Shown: one piece after another, positions 1 to 13,400 of the stretch | How positions within the stretch are numbered: the first letter of the stretch is position 1 | How the letters are laid out: every line of letters starts with the position of its first letter | Source: Arthrobacter sp. Bi83 | GTDB taxonomy: Bacteria; Actinomycetota; Actinomycetes; Actinomycetales; Micrococcaceae | Direction of reading: 5' to 3' | Length of the DNA: 64,000 nucleotides | Assembly (NCBI RefSeq): GCF_918698095.1 | Contig: NZ_CAKKLY010000002.1 | Span: 248,001-312,000, forward strand | Notes under the pieces: model-generated | Seen by the model: the letters and a program-made list of their open reading frames with translations, nothing else | Told to the model about the DNA's origin: nothing | Databases searched by the model: none | Position numbers and translations under genes: made by a program

Positions 1-554
1 CAGGCCCGTGGCGAGGAGGGCAATGATCAGGAACCCCGCAACGGCTGTGTACGCCTCGAGAAGGCCCGGCCGCCACCCACTGAACAGGCAAGCGACCACC
101 AGCACGAACGCCTGCGGCAGGAAATGCACCGCCGACACCCAAACCGACGAGACCGGAAACAGCTCGCGGGGCAGGTAGATCTTGTTGATCAGGCCACTGT
201 TGTTGACGATCGAGCGGGTGGCAGTGCTCAGGGACTCCGTGAAGAAGTTCACCATGATGATCCCGGAGAACAGGTAGACGGCGTAATTCGGCAAGCCGCC
301 CCTGTTTGTCGGGCTCTGCTCGAGGCCAAGGAAAACGCCCAGCGCCAGGTAGAAGGCAACAAACTGCACGCCAGGCTTGACGTAGGTCCAGAGCAGTCCG
401 AGGACGGATCCGCGGTAGCGGATCCTGAGCTCCTTGCGGACCAGGAGTTTCAGAAGGAACCTGGACCGGAAAACGTCGGCAAGACCGTTCCCGGTTCCCG
501 GAACGACCAGGGCGCGGTCAGCGCCCTGGCGTGTCGGGGATGTACGTCCGTTCG

Positions 555-558
<4 letters not shown>
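1..558 (-). CDS. ABC-2 type polysaccharide export permease (Wzm/TagG-like), truncated by window edge
   Basis: Only the first 186 codons are present; the C-terminus lies beyond position 1. The start is GTG at 556-558, which shares a GTGA overlap with the glfT2 stop (555-557). The visible protein has a basic amphipathic stretch (LVRKELRIRYRGSVLGLLW) typical of the N-terminal interface helix of O-antigen/teichoic-acid exporters, then hydrophobic segments (VQFVAFYLALGVFLG, YLFSGIIMVNFF, VHFLPQAFVLVVACL). It would form the membrane channel of an ABC exporter moving a lipid-linked polysaccharide across the membrane. The ATPase partner (Wzt) is not in the window and probably lies to the left. Coupling to glfT2 suggests the substrate is the galactofuranose polymer, as I recall for mycobacterial Wzm-Wzt. 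The family call is firm; the substrate is inferred from context. Confidence 0.85.
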
Positions 559-3799
<3,241 letters not shown>

Positions 3800-3873
3800 C
3801 TATGTCCGCCCGGTCAAGATTACCCGATCCGCTTTGCGTGGCCGGTATCGGCCGCTGCCCCGAGGTCTGGCAC

Positions 3874-4962
3874 TCAGCGGCGGATCGAAGCGAACTTTTC
3901 GGCGCCGTAGTACCTGAAATTGCTTTCAAACCGTAGGTTGTCCCACAGCCGGGGTGTCAGGATCTGCGTCCGGTAGCCTCCCGACGGCCAGACGGACAAT
4001 CCGTTCGAAAAGGTCTCCAGACTGGATTGAGGCGTTTCCGCGAGCCGCAGCAGCTCCAGCTCGGCGACGCTGAGCGGCCGCTCCACCGACGGAGCCACAG
4101 CCTTGATGGCATCCACCGCCGCAGCCAAGGCTGCCCGGTCATCGGCAGTCCAAGGAAAGGTCCCTCCGCGCCGGTACATCGCCGACAGTACGTGAACGCG
4201 AAGGATCTTAACGGCGATGGCGTGCCGGGCGGGGCCCCGCAGTTCCCGGACCCACTCCGCCGTGACCACGCCCATAAGCGCCCGGAACTCTTCCGTCAAC
4301 GGCAGCATTTGGCCCGTCACGCGCTCGACGGCGTCCTCCCCCACGACGTAGGTTCCGCCGGGCCGGCCCATTTCGATCCTGCCACCGCTAAACCACAAAC
4401 GGAGGCTGAATTCCATGTCCTCACCGGTGCGGAGGCCGCCGATAAACTGCAGGCCGAGCCGCTCGACGGTGGACAGCCTCATGAGGCCAAGGGGCGCAGT
4501 CCTGTATGCGACGCGGTCACGAACGGGATGCAGCGCTCCGGTGCGCAACAGGCGCAGCCGTGGAGAGCGGATCGGCATTCCGCCCTGCGTGCGCAGCCGG
4601 GCGACCACGGCATCGGCCCGGCTGGAGTCGGCCTGACCAATCCACTGTGAAAGGGCGCCTGCCTCTAGGAAGTCGTCGGAGCCGAGGAGGGCGACATAGC
4701 GGGTCGCAACCTTCTTCAGCCCGGCATTCATGGGTCCGGCGGGCGAGGGAATACCGTCCGCGAATTCCAGCAGCTCGATATGTTCCTGCGGCAGTTCCGT
4801 GAGTCGCTTGCGGACATCGTCCCCGGAAATCTCATGGCAGACCACAAGGGCTTTCACCTGCCCAGGTTTACCGGCAGCAAGCGCCGATTCCACGGCCCGG
4901 GCGATGGGACGGTTCAGCTGATGCACCGGAATAACGACGGTGACCGCATAGTCGCTGGTCAT
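3874..4962 (-). CDS. GT2-family glycosyltransferase
   Basis: 362 residues with a GT-A fold. The N-terminus VTVVIPVHQLNRPIARAVESAL is the usual nucleotide-sugar-binding start. LLGSDDFLE (about residues 92-100) supplies a DxD-like SDD, and TGEDMEFSLRLW is the acceptor-site ED motif. No membrane helix is evident. It probably adds one sugar during assembly of the glycan made by this operon; donor and acceptor cannot be told from sequence. The ATG start overlaps the preceding gene's stop by ATGA, so it is translationally coupled to the GT-B glycosyltransferase upstream. The C-terminal half (about 230-362) has no motif I recognise. Confidence 0.85.
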   Translation of the reverse strand: MTSDYAVTVVIPVHQLNRPIARAVESALAAGKPGQVKALVVCHEISGDDVRKRLTELPQEHIELLEFADGIPSPAGPMNAGLKKVATRYVALLGSDDFLEAGALSQWIGQADSSRADAVVARLRTQGGMPIRSPRLRLLRTGALHPVRDRVAYRTAPLGLMRLSTVERLGLQFIGGLRTGEDMEFSLRLWFSGGRIEMGRPGGTYVVGEDAVERVTGQMLPLTEEFRALMGVVTAEWVRELRGPARHAIAVKILRVHVLSAMYRRGGTFPWTADDRAALAAAVDAIKAVAPSVERPLSVAELELLRLAETPQSSLETFSNGLSVWPSGGYRTQILTPRLWDNLRFESNFRYYGAEKFASIRR

Positions 4963-6173
4963 TGTTTTTCTCCTACTTTCGGCTCGCTGGCCGCAGGTTC
5001 TGAACGGACTACGGTCGAAATAACCTCCTGCGCGGCATGCTGCCCCGAGGTTTCCAGCGAGGCGTGCTGCTGCACCCAGCCCGCTCTGGCGGCCCGGCCG
5101 CCGTCGTCATTTCCTGAGTATTCAGCGGCCAGCACGCGGAGCATGGCCCCGGCGACACTGTCGACGTCGTAACCTGGCGCTTCACCCAGTCCGTTGTCCG
5201 CAACCAGGGCAGCGCCCTCTCCGGCGCCAGCGAAGACCACGGGGGTGCCGCATCCGGCGGCGGCGTAGATTTTGGTCGGCTTCGCGAAGTCGTAGCCCTG
5301 GCCCGGCTTGATGCTGACCAGGGCTGCCGCAGCGCCGCGGATCCACTGCGCCGCATCCGCCGGAGGAATGACCCCGCCGAAGTGCACGTGTCCGGGAACG
5401 GTTTCCGCGGCGAGTTCCCTGAGATGCGGCTCATCGGAACCCTGGCCGAAGAACCGGATGCCCGCACCCGGGTGCTCAGCCAGAACGGCAGGCAGCGCCC
5501 GGATAAAGACGTCCGCGCCCTGCCACTCCGACATGGTCCCCGTGTAGACGAAATACGGTGCCTGGGTTTCCGCTGAATCCCCGGCCGGCCCGAAGACCGA
5601 AGTGTCGATGCCGTTCCCGACGACGGCCACGCGGTCCGCGTGGACGCCGAACTGCCGGACCTTTTCGGCCACGGCGTCCGAGATCGCAATCACCTTGGCG
5701 GCCCTGCGCAGCGCAAAGCCCTCGGCCGCGCGCATCACCCGGATGACGACGCCCGGAACATCCGTTGCTGACAGGGCCTCGGTCCAGACATCCGCCGCGT
5801 AGTAGACGAACGGACGACGTCGCAGCGCCGAACTCAGGGCAACCACCACGCCCGTCGTGGGGGGCGGTTCGGACACGACGACGTCGGCATTGGTGAAAAG
5901 CAGCCGAAAGAAGGCCGGCACGTCGAAACTCATGTACTGGACATAGCCGCGCACGTTGCCGCCGGCATCCCGCAGCACCGGCCAGCGGGAAAGCCTGTAC
6001 TGCGGGCTGAAGGCCGGGGAGCCCTTGGGCGGCCTGGTGGTCACGACGCTGACTTCCGCGCCGTTTGCCCTCAGGCCATCCACCAGCGCCTGCAGCCTGA
6101 AGGATGCCGCCCCCACCTCCGGGGTGAAGAGGCGTGAGGCTACGGCGACCTTCGGGGGTTTCTTAGCAGTCAC
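4959..6173 (-). CDS. GT4-like (GT-B fold) glycosyltransferase
   Basis: 404 residues. The N-terminal Rossmann half begins VAVASRLFTPEVGAASFRLQALV, a start shared with WcaI/WbuB-type GT4 enzymes. The C-terminal half carries FVYTGTMSEWQGADVFIRAL and then KPTKIYAAAGCGTPVVF, which corresponds to the nucleotide-sugar-binding EX7E-type region. It is a cytosolic or membrane-peripheral enzyme, probably acting early on a lipid-linked acceptor. The start is GTG (6171-6173) in a GTGA overlap with the stop of the dehydrogenase gene. Donor unknown; because the gene follows a diacetamido-uronic-acid gene set, that UDP-sugar is a candidate. Confidence 0.87.
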   Translation of the reverse strand: MTAKKPPKVAVASRLFTPEVGAASFRLQALVDGLRANGAEVSVVTTRPPKGSPAFSPQYRLSRWPVLRDAGGNVRGYVQYMSFDVPAFFRLLFTNADVVVSEPPPTTGVVVALSSALRRRPFVYYAADVWTEALSATDVPGVVIRVMRAAEGFALRRAAKVIAISDAVAEKVRQFGVHADRVAVVGNGIDTSVFGPAGDSAETQAPYFVYTGTMSEWQGADVFIRALPAVLAEHPGAGIRFFGQGSDEPHLRELAAETVPGHVHFGGVIPPADAAQWIRGAAAALVSIKPGQGYDFAKPTKIYAAAGCGTPVVFAGAGEGAALVADNGLGEAPGYDVDSVAGAMLRVLAAEYSGNDDGGRAARAGWVQQHASLETSGQHAAQEVISTVVRSEPAASEPKVGEKQ

Positions 6174-7165
6174 GAATTGGCAATCTTCACGATCTGCCGG
6201 CTCGTTGCGGACTCCAGGACTGCCTCGGCAACCCTGAGGGTATCCAGCCCCTCCTGCATTGTGACCACGTCACTGCGCAGGCCAAGGACGGCGTCGCGGA
6301 AGGCTTCGTGTTCGGTCCGCAGCGGCTCGGGCTTGGCGATGGCGAGGCGCGTGACGTTGCCTTCGGAGACTCCGCGGAACGCCGCCATGGACTCCCACTC
6401 TGTGGCAACCGTGCCGTTTTCGAAGAACGTCAGGTCGGCGGTGATGGTGTCAGCCACGAAGGCGCCCTTCTCACCGGTGACAATGGTCAGGCGCTCCTTC
6501 ATCGGGGAGAGCCAGTTGACCAGGTGGTTGGTGATGACGCCGTTCCTGAGCTGCCCGGTGGCCGCGACCATGTCCTCATGCGGACGGCCGCTGCGGGTGG
6601 TGGTGCGGGCGAAAATCGACTCGAACCGGCTCTGCGCGAGCCAGGCTGTGAGGTCGATGTCGTGCGTGCCAAGGTCCTTGACCACGCCGACGTCGGCGAT
6701 CCGGGCGGGGAACGGCCCCTGACGCCGGGTCGCAATCTGGTAGACATCGCCGAGCTCGCCGGCTTCAATGCGCTTGCGCAGCGACTGCAGGGCAGGGTTG
6801 AACCGCTCGATGTGGCCAACAGCCCCCACGAGGCCCTTTGCCGCGAAGGCGTCGACGAGACGCTGCCCGGCCTCGGCGCTGTCGGCGATGGGCTTTTCAA
6901 CGAGCGTGTGGACGCCGGCCTCGGCCAGAGCCAGCCCTACTTCCTCGTGCAGGCCGGTGGGTACGGCCACGACGGCCATGTCGATGCCGGCTGCAATGAG
7001 TTCCTCAACGGAAGAGAGCAAGTCCAGCTGGCCTGCGACACCGTGAGGATCCCCGAAGGAGTCCGCGACAGCCACGAGGTCGACGCCGTCGAGTTCCCGC
7101 ACCACGCGGGCATGGTGACGGCCCATCATGCCCAGCCCGATCAGGCCAACGCGAAGGTTTGCCAT
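6170..7165 (-). CDS. Gfo/Idh/MocA-family NAD-dependent sugar dehydrogenase (WbpB/WlbA-like)
   Basis: 331 residues. The N-terminal Rossmann motif GLIGLGMMGRHHARV is followed by the family lysine motif VEKPIAD, GHIERFNP and GTHDIDLTAW, which place the catalytic lysine and histidine. In the Wbp/Wlb pathway this enzyme oxidises the 3-hydroxyl of UDP-N-acetyl-glucosaminuronic acid to the 3-keto sugar that the adjacent aminotransferase uses. The ATG overlaps the aminotransferase stop by one base (TGATG). The superfamily is certain; the exact substrate rests on the gene neighbourhood (6-dehydrogenase, aminotransferase, N-acyltransferase). Confidence 0.88.
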   Translation of the reverse strand: MANLRVGLIGLGMMGRHHARVVRELDGVDLVAVADSFGDPHGVAGQLDLLSSVEELIAAGIDMAVVAVPTGLHEEVGLALAEAGVHTLVEKPIADSAEAGQRLVDAFAAKGLVGAVGHIERFNPALQSLRKRIEAGELGDVYQIATRRQGPFPARIADVGVVKDLGTHDIDLTAWLAQSRFESIFARTTTRSGRPHEDMVAATGQLRNGVITNHLVNWLSPMKERLTIVTGEKGAFVADTITADLTFFENGTVATEWESMAAFRGVSEGNVTRLAIAKPEPLRTEHEAFRDAVLGLRSDVVTMQEGLDTLRVAEAVLESATSRQIVKIANS

Positions 7166-8256
7166 CAGGCACCTGCCTGGACAAGCTTGTTGACCGCCGT
7201 GACGATGCGTTCCAGGTCACCCTGACCCAATGAGGGGTGCACCGGCAGGGAGAGTACTTCCTTGGCCGCGGTTTCAGTGTTGGGCAGGTCTTCCGTGCGG
7301 TTGAACGACGGGAGGCGGTGGTTCGGGACCGGGTAGTACACGCCGGTACCGATGTTGTACTCCTCGCGCAGGGCCTTGGCCAGTCCGTCGCGGTCCTCGG
7401 TGACCCGGATCGTGTACTGGTGGTAAACGTGGGATGCGCCCTCGGCAACCTTAGGCGTGCCAACACCCTGCAGGTTCTCGGTGAGGAAAGCAGCGTTCTG
7501 CTGGCGCTGTTCAGTCCAACCCAGGACCTTCTTGAGCTGGACCCGTCCGATGGAGGCGTGCAGGTCAGTCATCCGGGCATTGAAGCCGATAAGTTCGTTT
7601 TCGTACTGCTTTTCCATGCCCTGGTTCCGCAGGAGACGCAGGTTCCGTTCGACCGTTGCGTCGGGGGTGGAGACCATGCCGCCCTCACCGGAGGTCATGT
7701 TCTTGGTGGGGTAAAGGCTGAACATGGCAAATTTGCCGAACGTTCCCACCATCTGGCCGTTAAAGCTGGCGCCGTGAGCCTGGGCCGCGTCCTCGTACAG
7801 GTCGATGCCACGCTCGGCGGCAAGTTTGGTGAAGCCCTCGACGTCGAACGGGTGGCCGTACAGGTGGACGGGCATGATGCCCTTGGTCTTGTCCGTGATG
7901 AGCGAGGCAACGTGGTCAACGTCGAGCGTGTAGTGGTCCAGTTCGATGTCGGCGAACACCGGAGTGGCACCCGTGAGCGCAACAGAGTTGCCGGTCGCGG
8001 CAAAGGTGAACGAGGGAACGATGACTTCATCGCCGGCGCCAACCCCGGAGGCCAGGAGCCCCAGGTGGAGCCCGGAGGTGCCTGAGTTGACGGCTACCGA
8101 GGAACGGCCATCGAGAAGGACCGCAGAAAATTCCTTCTCAAACTCCGCGACCTGCGTGCCCTGGGCGAGCATGCCGGTGGCCAGAACAGCGTCGACGGCG
8201 GCCCGCTCGTCGTCGCCGATGATCGGCTTCGCGGCGGGGATAAAGTCGTAGCTCAT
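7165..8256 (-). CDS. PLP-dependent DegT/DnrJ/EryC1 sugar aminotransferase (WbpE-like)
   Basis: 363 residues, the standard length. Converts a keto-sugar nucleotide to an amino sugar using glutamate and PLP. Visible motifs are NSGTSGLHLGLLA, VIVPSFTFAATGNSV, the PLP-stacking YEDAAQAHGA, and YPTKNMTSGEGG, whose lysine (about residue 185) should form the Schiff base. In context it probably aminates C3 of a UDP-GlcNAc-uronic acid. The stop overlaps the dehydrogenase start (TGATG), and the ATG start overlaps the acyltransferase stop (ATGA). Confidence 0.9.
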   Translation of the reverse strand: MSYDFIPAAKPIIGDDERAAVDAVLATGMLAQGTQVAEFEKEFSAVLLDGRSSVAVNSGTSGLHLGLLASGVGAGDEVIVPSFTFAATGNSVALTGATPVFADIELDHYTLDVDHVASLITDKTKGIMPVHLYGHPFDVEGFTKLAAERGIDLYEDAAQAHGASFNGQMVGTFGKFAMFSLYPTKNMTSGEGGMVSTPDATVERNLRLLRNQGMEKQYENELIGFNARMTDLHASIGRVQLKKVLGWTEQRQQNAAFLTENLQGVGTPKVAEGASHVYHQYTIRVTEDRDGLAKALREEYNIGTGVYYPVPNHRLPSFNRTEDLPNTETAAKEVLSLPVHPSLGQGDLERIVTAVNKLVQAGA

Positions 8257-8852
8257 GCGTTCTCCTCAGATTCTTTCAGGGAATTTCCGTCTTCAATGTA
8301 CTTGGCGCCGGTGGCGGGGCAGACCCAGAAGTCGCCCTCCTGCCGCAGCGGTTGGCCGGCCTTGCCGACCCAACCGAGTCGGCGGGCCGGAACGCCCGCC
8401 ACGAGGGCGAACGCGGGAACATCCTTGGTGACGACGGCACCGGCCGCCACCGTCGCCCAGCGGCCGACTGTCAGGGGGGCCACGCACACGGCGCGGGCAC
8501 CGATCGAGGCGCCGTCCTCTATGGTCACGCCCACCGGCGTCCAGTCGTGGGCGCTCTTAAGCGAGCCGTCAGGGCTGACCGACCGCGGGTAGGTGTCGTT
8601 GGTCAGCACCACCGCCGGTCCGATGAAAACGCCCTTGCCCAGCCGTGCGGGTTCGTAGACCAGGGCGTAGTTCTGGATCTTCGTGTTGGCGCCGATCTGC
8701 ACACCGGTGCCGACGTAGGCACCGCGCCCTACGATGCAGTTTTCACCAAGATTCGCCTGCTCGCGGACCTGGGCAAGGTGCCATACCTTCGTGCCGTCGC
8801 CGAGGATGGCCTGATCCGAAACATCAGCGCTCGGAGCAATGGTCGTCGTCAT
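8253..8852 (-). CDS. Left-handed beta-helix sugar N-acyltransferase (WbpD/WlbB-like)
   Basis: 199 residues from ATG 8850-8852, preceded by AAAGGAACC; a longer in-frame reading to 8930 lacks a ribosome site and I rejected it. Hexapeptide repeats (ENCIVGRGAYVGTGVQIGANTKIQNYALVY, GVTIEDGASIGARAVCVAPLTVG) predict a trimeric acetyl-CoA-dependent acetyltransferase. In the Wbp pathway the homologue N-acetylates the 3-amino group of UDP-GlcNAc3N-uronic acid. The C-terminal FWVCPATGAKY segment matches a tail I associate with WbpD/WlbB-type enzymes. It is coupled to the aminotransferase by ATGA; 64 bp separate it from the 6-dehydrogenase upstream. Confidence 0.87.
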   Translation of the reverse strand: MTTTIAPSADVSDQAILGDGTKVWHLAQVREQANLGENCIVGRGAYVGTGVQIGANTKIQNYALVYEPARLGKGVFIGPAVVLTNDTYPRSVSPDGSLKSAHDWTPVGVTIEDGASIGARAVCVAPLTVGRWATVAAGAVVTKDVPAFALVAGVPARRLGWVGKAGQPLRQEGDFWVCPATGAKYIEDGNSLKESEENA

Positions 8853-8916
8853 AGTTTGGTTCCTTTCAAAAGGTGCTGACGCTGAGGCCCGGCAGGGCCG
8901 CAGCAGCAAGTCAGTG

Positions 8917-10206
8917 TCAGGCCTTGCCAATGACGCGGTAGGTGACCCCGTCCCAGCGGTCAGCAGAGCTCACGCGGCGGCCGTCGATGAAGGCCTTGAT
9001 GCCGGGCAGGTCCGCGGGTGTCAGTTCCCGGTACTCGGCGTGGTCTGCCTGGACGACGGCTGCATCAACGGGCTCGCCGACGTGGTAGGCCGCGAAGCCG
9101 AGCTTGTCCAGTTCCGCATCCGTGTACAGGGGGTCATGAACCGACACGGCAGCGCCGCGCTTCTCGAGGGAAGCCACGGCATCGAAGACACCGGAGAACG
9201 CCGTCTCCTTGACGCCGCCGCGGTAGGCCGCGCCCAAAACGACAACCCGGGCGCCGGTCAGGTCGCCGTAGGCACCTTCAAGGAGGCCCACAGTGTAGTC
9301 GGGCATGTCGGCATTGGCAGCACGGGCGGCCCGCACCACGGTGGCCTCCGGGTCGTTCCAGAGGTAAAGGCGCGGGTACACCGGGATGCAGTGGCCGCCT
9401 ACCGCGATGCCCGGCTGGTGGATGTGGCTGTATGGCTGGGAGTTGGATGCTTCGATGACCTGGTAGATGTCGATGCCGGCTGTGGCCGCGAAGCGGGCAA
9501 ACTGGTTGGCGAGCCCGATGTTGACGTCGCGGTACGTGGTCTCGGCCAGCTTCGCCAGCTCGGAGGCCTCCGCCGAGCCCAGGTCCCAGACGCCGTTTGG
9601 ACGGCGGAGGTCAGGACGCTCATCGAAGTCCAGGACGGCCTCGTAGAACGCGACGGCCTTGGCCGCACCCGCCGCGGACAGACCGCCGACGAGCTTGGGG
9701 TACTTGCGCAGATCCTCGAACACGCGGCCGGTCAGGACACGCTCGGGGGAAAAGACGAGGTGGAAATCCGTGCCCTCGACGAGGCCGGAGCCCGCCTCGA
9801 GCGCAGGCTTCCACCGTGTGCGGGTGATCCCGACCGGGAGGGTTGTTTCGTAGGAGACGAGGGTGCCCGGGGTCAGGTGCTTGGCCAGTTCAGCCGTTGC
9901 GCTGTCCATCCAGCCAAAGTCAGGCTTTGCTTCCGCGTCGACGAACAGCGGCACCACGAGCACCACAGCATCGGCGCCGGGGACAGCTTCGGCGTAGTCG
10001 GTGGTGGCGCGGAGCTTGCCTGCCGGCACGAGTTCAGAGAGTTTCTCCTGCAGGTGGGCCTCACCGGGGAACGGTTCGGTTCCGGCGTTAATGAGGTCAA
10101 CGACCTGCTGATTTACATCGACGCCGACAACGTCATGGCCTTTGGAAGCAAACTGGACCGCCAGCGGCAGCCCGATTTTCCCCAACGCAATTACAGCAAT
10201 CTTCAC
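8917..10206 (-). CDS. UDP-sugar 6-dehydrogenase (WecC/WbpA-type nucleotide sugar dehydrogenase)
   Basis: 429 residues from GTG 10204-10206 (AAAGGCA about 10 nt upstream). NAD-dependent four-electron oxidation of a UDP-HexNAc C6 alcohol to the uronate. Motifs: KIAVIALGKIGLPLAVQF at the N-terminus (NAD fold, with ALGKIG in place of the usual GxGxxG), ETTLPVGITR, FSPERVLTGRV, LAETTYRDVNIGLANQ, and GGHCIPVYP with the catalytic cysteine. The last resembles enzymes acting on N-acetylated sugars more than UDP-glucose dehydrogenase. It is the first gene of the glycan operon; the 243-bp gap to the divergent FtsK-like gene should hold the operon promoter. Confidence 0.9.
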   Translation of the reverse strand: MKIAVIALGKIGLPLAVQFASKGHDVVGVDVNQQVVDLINAGTEPFPGEAHLQEKLSELVPAGKLRATTDYAEAVPGADAVVLVVPLFVDAEAKPDFGWMDSATAELAKHLTPGTLVSYETTLPVGITRTRWKPALEAGSGLVEGTDFHLVFSPERVLTGRVFEDLRKYPKLVGGLSAAGAAKAVAFYEAVLDFDERPDLRRPNGVWDLGSAEASELAKLAETTYRDVNIGLANQFARFAATAGIDIYQVIEASNSQPYSHIHQPGIAVGGHCIPVYPRLYLWNDPEATVVRAARAANADMPDYTVGLLEGAYGDLTGARVVVLGAAYRGGVKETAFSGVFDAVASLEKRGAAVSVHDPLYTDAELDKLGFAAYHVGEPVDAAVVQADHAEYRELTPADLPGIKAFIDGRRVSSADRWDGVTYRVIGKA

Positions 10207-10359
10207 GATTCTGATGCCTTTTCTCTCATGACTGGCAGGGAGGAGCCACACGGCGACCCCCCGGTTTTGCCTTAACACTATCCGCTGACCTGACGGAACG
10301 CCGACTCGGCTAAGGACCGCCACAGGGGTTCAGGCGGTCGCCCGGCCAGGCGTGGCTGG

Positions 10360-10368
10360 TTATCCACA
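10360..10368 (+). promoter_or_regulatory. DnaA box (TTATCCACA)
   Basis: A perfect consensus DnaA box lies between the divergent glycan operon and the FtsK/EssC-like gene. A single box is not an origin; it could mark DnaA-linked transcription or be chance (about 0.5 exact matches expected in 64 kb at equal base frequencies). A second perfect box is at 24196-24204. Confidence 0.5.
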
Positions 10369-10449
10369 TACGCACATTCATCAGGGCGGTTCCTGCGGCA
10401 GCCGCATTAGCGTGGTCCCAAGTTGCCCTCAAGAACGGAGAGCCGGCCG

Positions 10450-13400
10450 GTGACCCTGCACTGCACTCTGGTCCGCGGACCCGGATCCGGGCTGGCCGAC
10501 GCACCCGTGGAACTGACGGTTTCGGCCGGGGACGGATGCCCGGGATCCGAACTGGACCATGAACTTTCCCTCGGGTTTGCGACCCGGATGCTGACGGTGG
10601 ACGGCCTGCCGCTCACGGCCCTGACCGTTGGACAGGTTCCCCTTGTCAATGGCGCGGTCCTGGTCGACGGGGCCATTGAGGCCAGAAGACCACGGAGGCG
10701 GACACCCGAGGAGGTCCCAGCAGTCCTGCTGTTGGCCGTTCACAGCGGCCCGGGCGCCGGAACGGTGCTTCCACTGCGACGGGGAAGCTACCGGATTGGG
10801 CGGACCGACACGGAGCTGACCATCCCGGATGCGGACCTGTCCCGGGAACACGCACGGATCGATGTCTCGGACACGGCCCTGACGATTGAGGATCTCGACA
10901 GCGCGAACGGGACTGAAGTGGACGGCACACGCGTCAGGAATGCCGTCATCTCGACCGGTTCGCTCATCCGCTGCGGAAATTCCACCATGTCCGTTGTGGT
11001 GGCCAGCAGTTCTGGCTCCCGGAGCTCCGGATTCAGCGCCGCTGGGCTGTCGGTGGCAGAGCCTTTGACGGTGCCGCGGCCGGCGCGGCAGGAAAACCGG
11101 ACCACATTGTTTCTCAGCGCCGGGCTCCCCCTTCTTGCCGGGGTCGGACTCGCTCTGTTGACCGGTATGTGGATGTTTCTGGCGTTCACAGCAGTCTCGG
11201 CAGTGACACTTCTGGTCCCCTTGATCACGGGCCGGAGGCACCGGCGCGAAATGCGGTCGGCCGTTGCAGCAGCGTCGGCAACGGACAAGGAACGACGACG
11301 GCGGTCAGCTCCGTCGGCTGCCCATCTGGCTTTGGACGCCTCAGGTTCGGGAAAACACGATGAGATTCCGGACGCCGCCGGCGTCTGGCTCCGGCTCGGG
11401 CTGGCCGAACAGGTAGCAAACGTCCGCCTGGAGCCCGACGATCCGGAGTTCCGGCCGCCGCCGCTTGGACGTGTTCCACTCGTGCTGGATCCGGGGATTC
11501 CGATCGTCTCGATTCGGGGATCGGACACGGACGTCCTCGGCTTGATGCGCTCGTTTCTCATGCAGCTCAGCGGATATCCGCAGGCCCGGGGAACTCAGAT
11601 TGCGGTCTGCGGGCCGGTCGCAGCCCTGCCCCTGGCGGCCAGGTATCTTCCGGCCGTCACGTTGCATGCGGCCGCCGGCGAGATCGAGGTGGTCCTTGCC
11701 GGTTCCCGCCTCGACGGAGGAGCTGCAGGAATCCTGTTGGTCACTGGGACAAAGTGCCAGGACAGGGTAGCTGAGACCGCACGGCGTCGCGGCTGGCGCG
11801 TCATCAGGTTCACGGGTTCCGGAGGCGGACCTTCAGCCACCGACATTGAACTGGGTGAACGCCAGGCCTGGTTTCGGTCCCGTGGCGCAATCCAACCCTT
11901 CGTCGCCGATCTGGTGCCCCCTGACGTCTTCGACCGATACTGCAGGCAGTTCGTAAAAGGCAGGGGCGGCGCCCCGGCTGCCCGTCCCTCAGTTCCGGCG
12001 GCATGTCCGCTTAGTGACCTCCTTGACCCGTCAACCGACGCCACAGCGCGGCGCTGGGCCAGAGGAAGACTCGCGCCGGGCCTTGCCATCCCCATCGGAC
12101 TTGGCGCCGGCGGTCCCCGGCTGCTGGATCTTGAGGCTGACGGTCCGCATGTGCTCGTGGCAGGCACCACCGGCTCCGGCAAGTCAGAGCTGCTGCGGAG
12201 CCTCACTGTGGCACTGGCCCTCAGCTATCCGCCGGACCGCGTCAACCTCCTCTTTTTCGACTTCAAGGGCGGGTCAGGACTGGGCCCCATGACCGCACTC
12301 CCCCACTGCGTGGGCATGCTTACGGACCTTACGAGGAGCGAACTTGACCGCACCATGGCGTCGCTGCGCGCGGAAGTCCGCTACCGGGAGCAACTCCTCG
12401 CGAGAGTCCAGGCACCGGACCTCCGCGCTTATCGACTGTCCGGAACACCTGGCCTACCTCCTCTCCCTCAGCTGGTCCTTATCATCGATGAGTTCAGGAT
12501 GCTGGTGGAAGACGCGCCGGAGAGCCTGAACGAACTGATGCGGATCGCCACCATCGGCCGGTCCTTGGGCGTCCATCTGATTATGGCTACCCAGCGTCCG
12601 CAGGGTGCGCTCAACGCTGACATCCGCGCCAACGTCACCACCAGCATTGCCCTCCGTGTCCAGTCCGCCCACGAGTCGGCTGACGTCATAGGAATCAGCG
12701 CTGCTGCCACGATTTCCGTAGAAGCACCAGGCCGGGCCTACCTTGCTCGGGGAACACAGGCCCCGGAAGAGTTCCAGGGGGCAGCGCTCTCCCTTTCCCC
12801 ATCCCCGGGCCTTCGGCAGGGCAGGGTCATTGTGCGCCGCACCAGCGATGAACTCGGGAGGACGGCATCCCGTACCGCTGACCGTCGCGGCCCCGCGCCG
12901 CTCACGCCGGCAGCCGCCGTCAGGCCCCTGATCGAGTTGACAGCGTCGCTGTGGACAGCGGCGGGCGGCACCGTCCGCAGCCCGGTCGCTCCACCACTGC
13001 CGGATGCACCCACCTTCCCGCGCCGCCCCCGAACGGGAAGTGACACTGCATTCGGCCCTTCCCCGGCAGACGTCCGTTCGGCCTCATCCGCGCCGCCGGC
13101 TTCCTCCGGTAGGCAAGATGATGGCTGCTGCGTGGAGCTCGGCTGGCTTGACCTGCCCCACGAACAGAGGGTCGCCACGCTCTGGTGGCGCCCTGCAAAC
13201 GACGGCCACCTCGCTTTGATCGGCGGCACGTCAGGCGATGCGACCGACGCGATGACGCTGGCTCTGGGGCAGCTGGCGACGCAGCCGGCAGAATCCCACC
13301 TCTACGTCCTGGACGCCGACGGCTCCCTGTCCGGCCTGGTTTCCTCGAGCCGGGCCGGGGCCGTCGTCGGCCTCCACGAACTGCGCCGTGGAGTCCGAGT

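Noticed and set aside
10360-10368. Chromosomal replication origin
   Set aside because: A single DnaA box with no dnaA, dnaN or box cluster.
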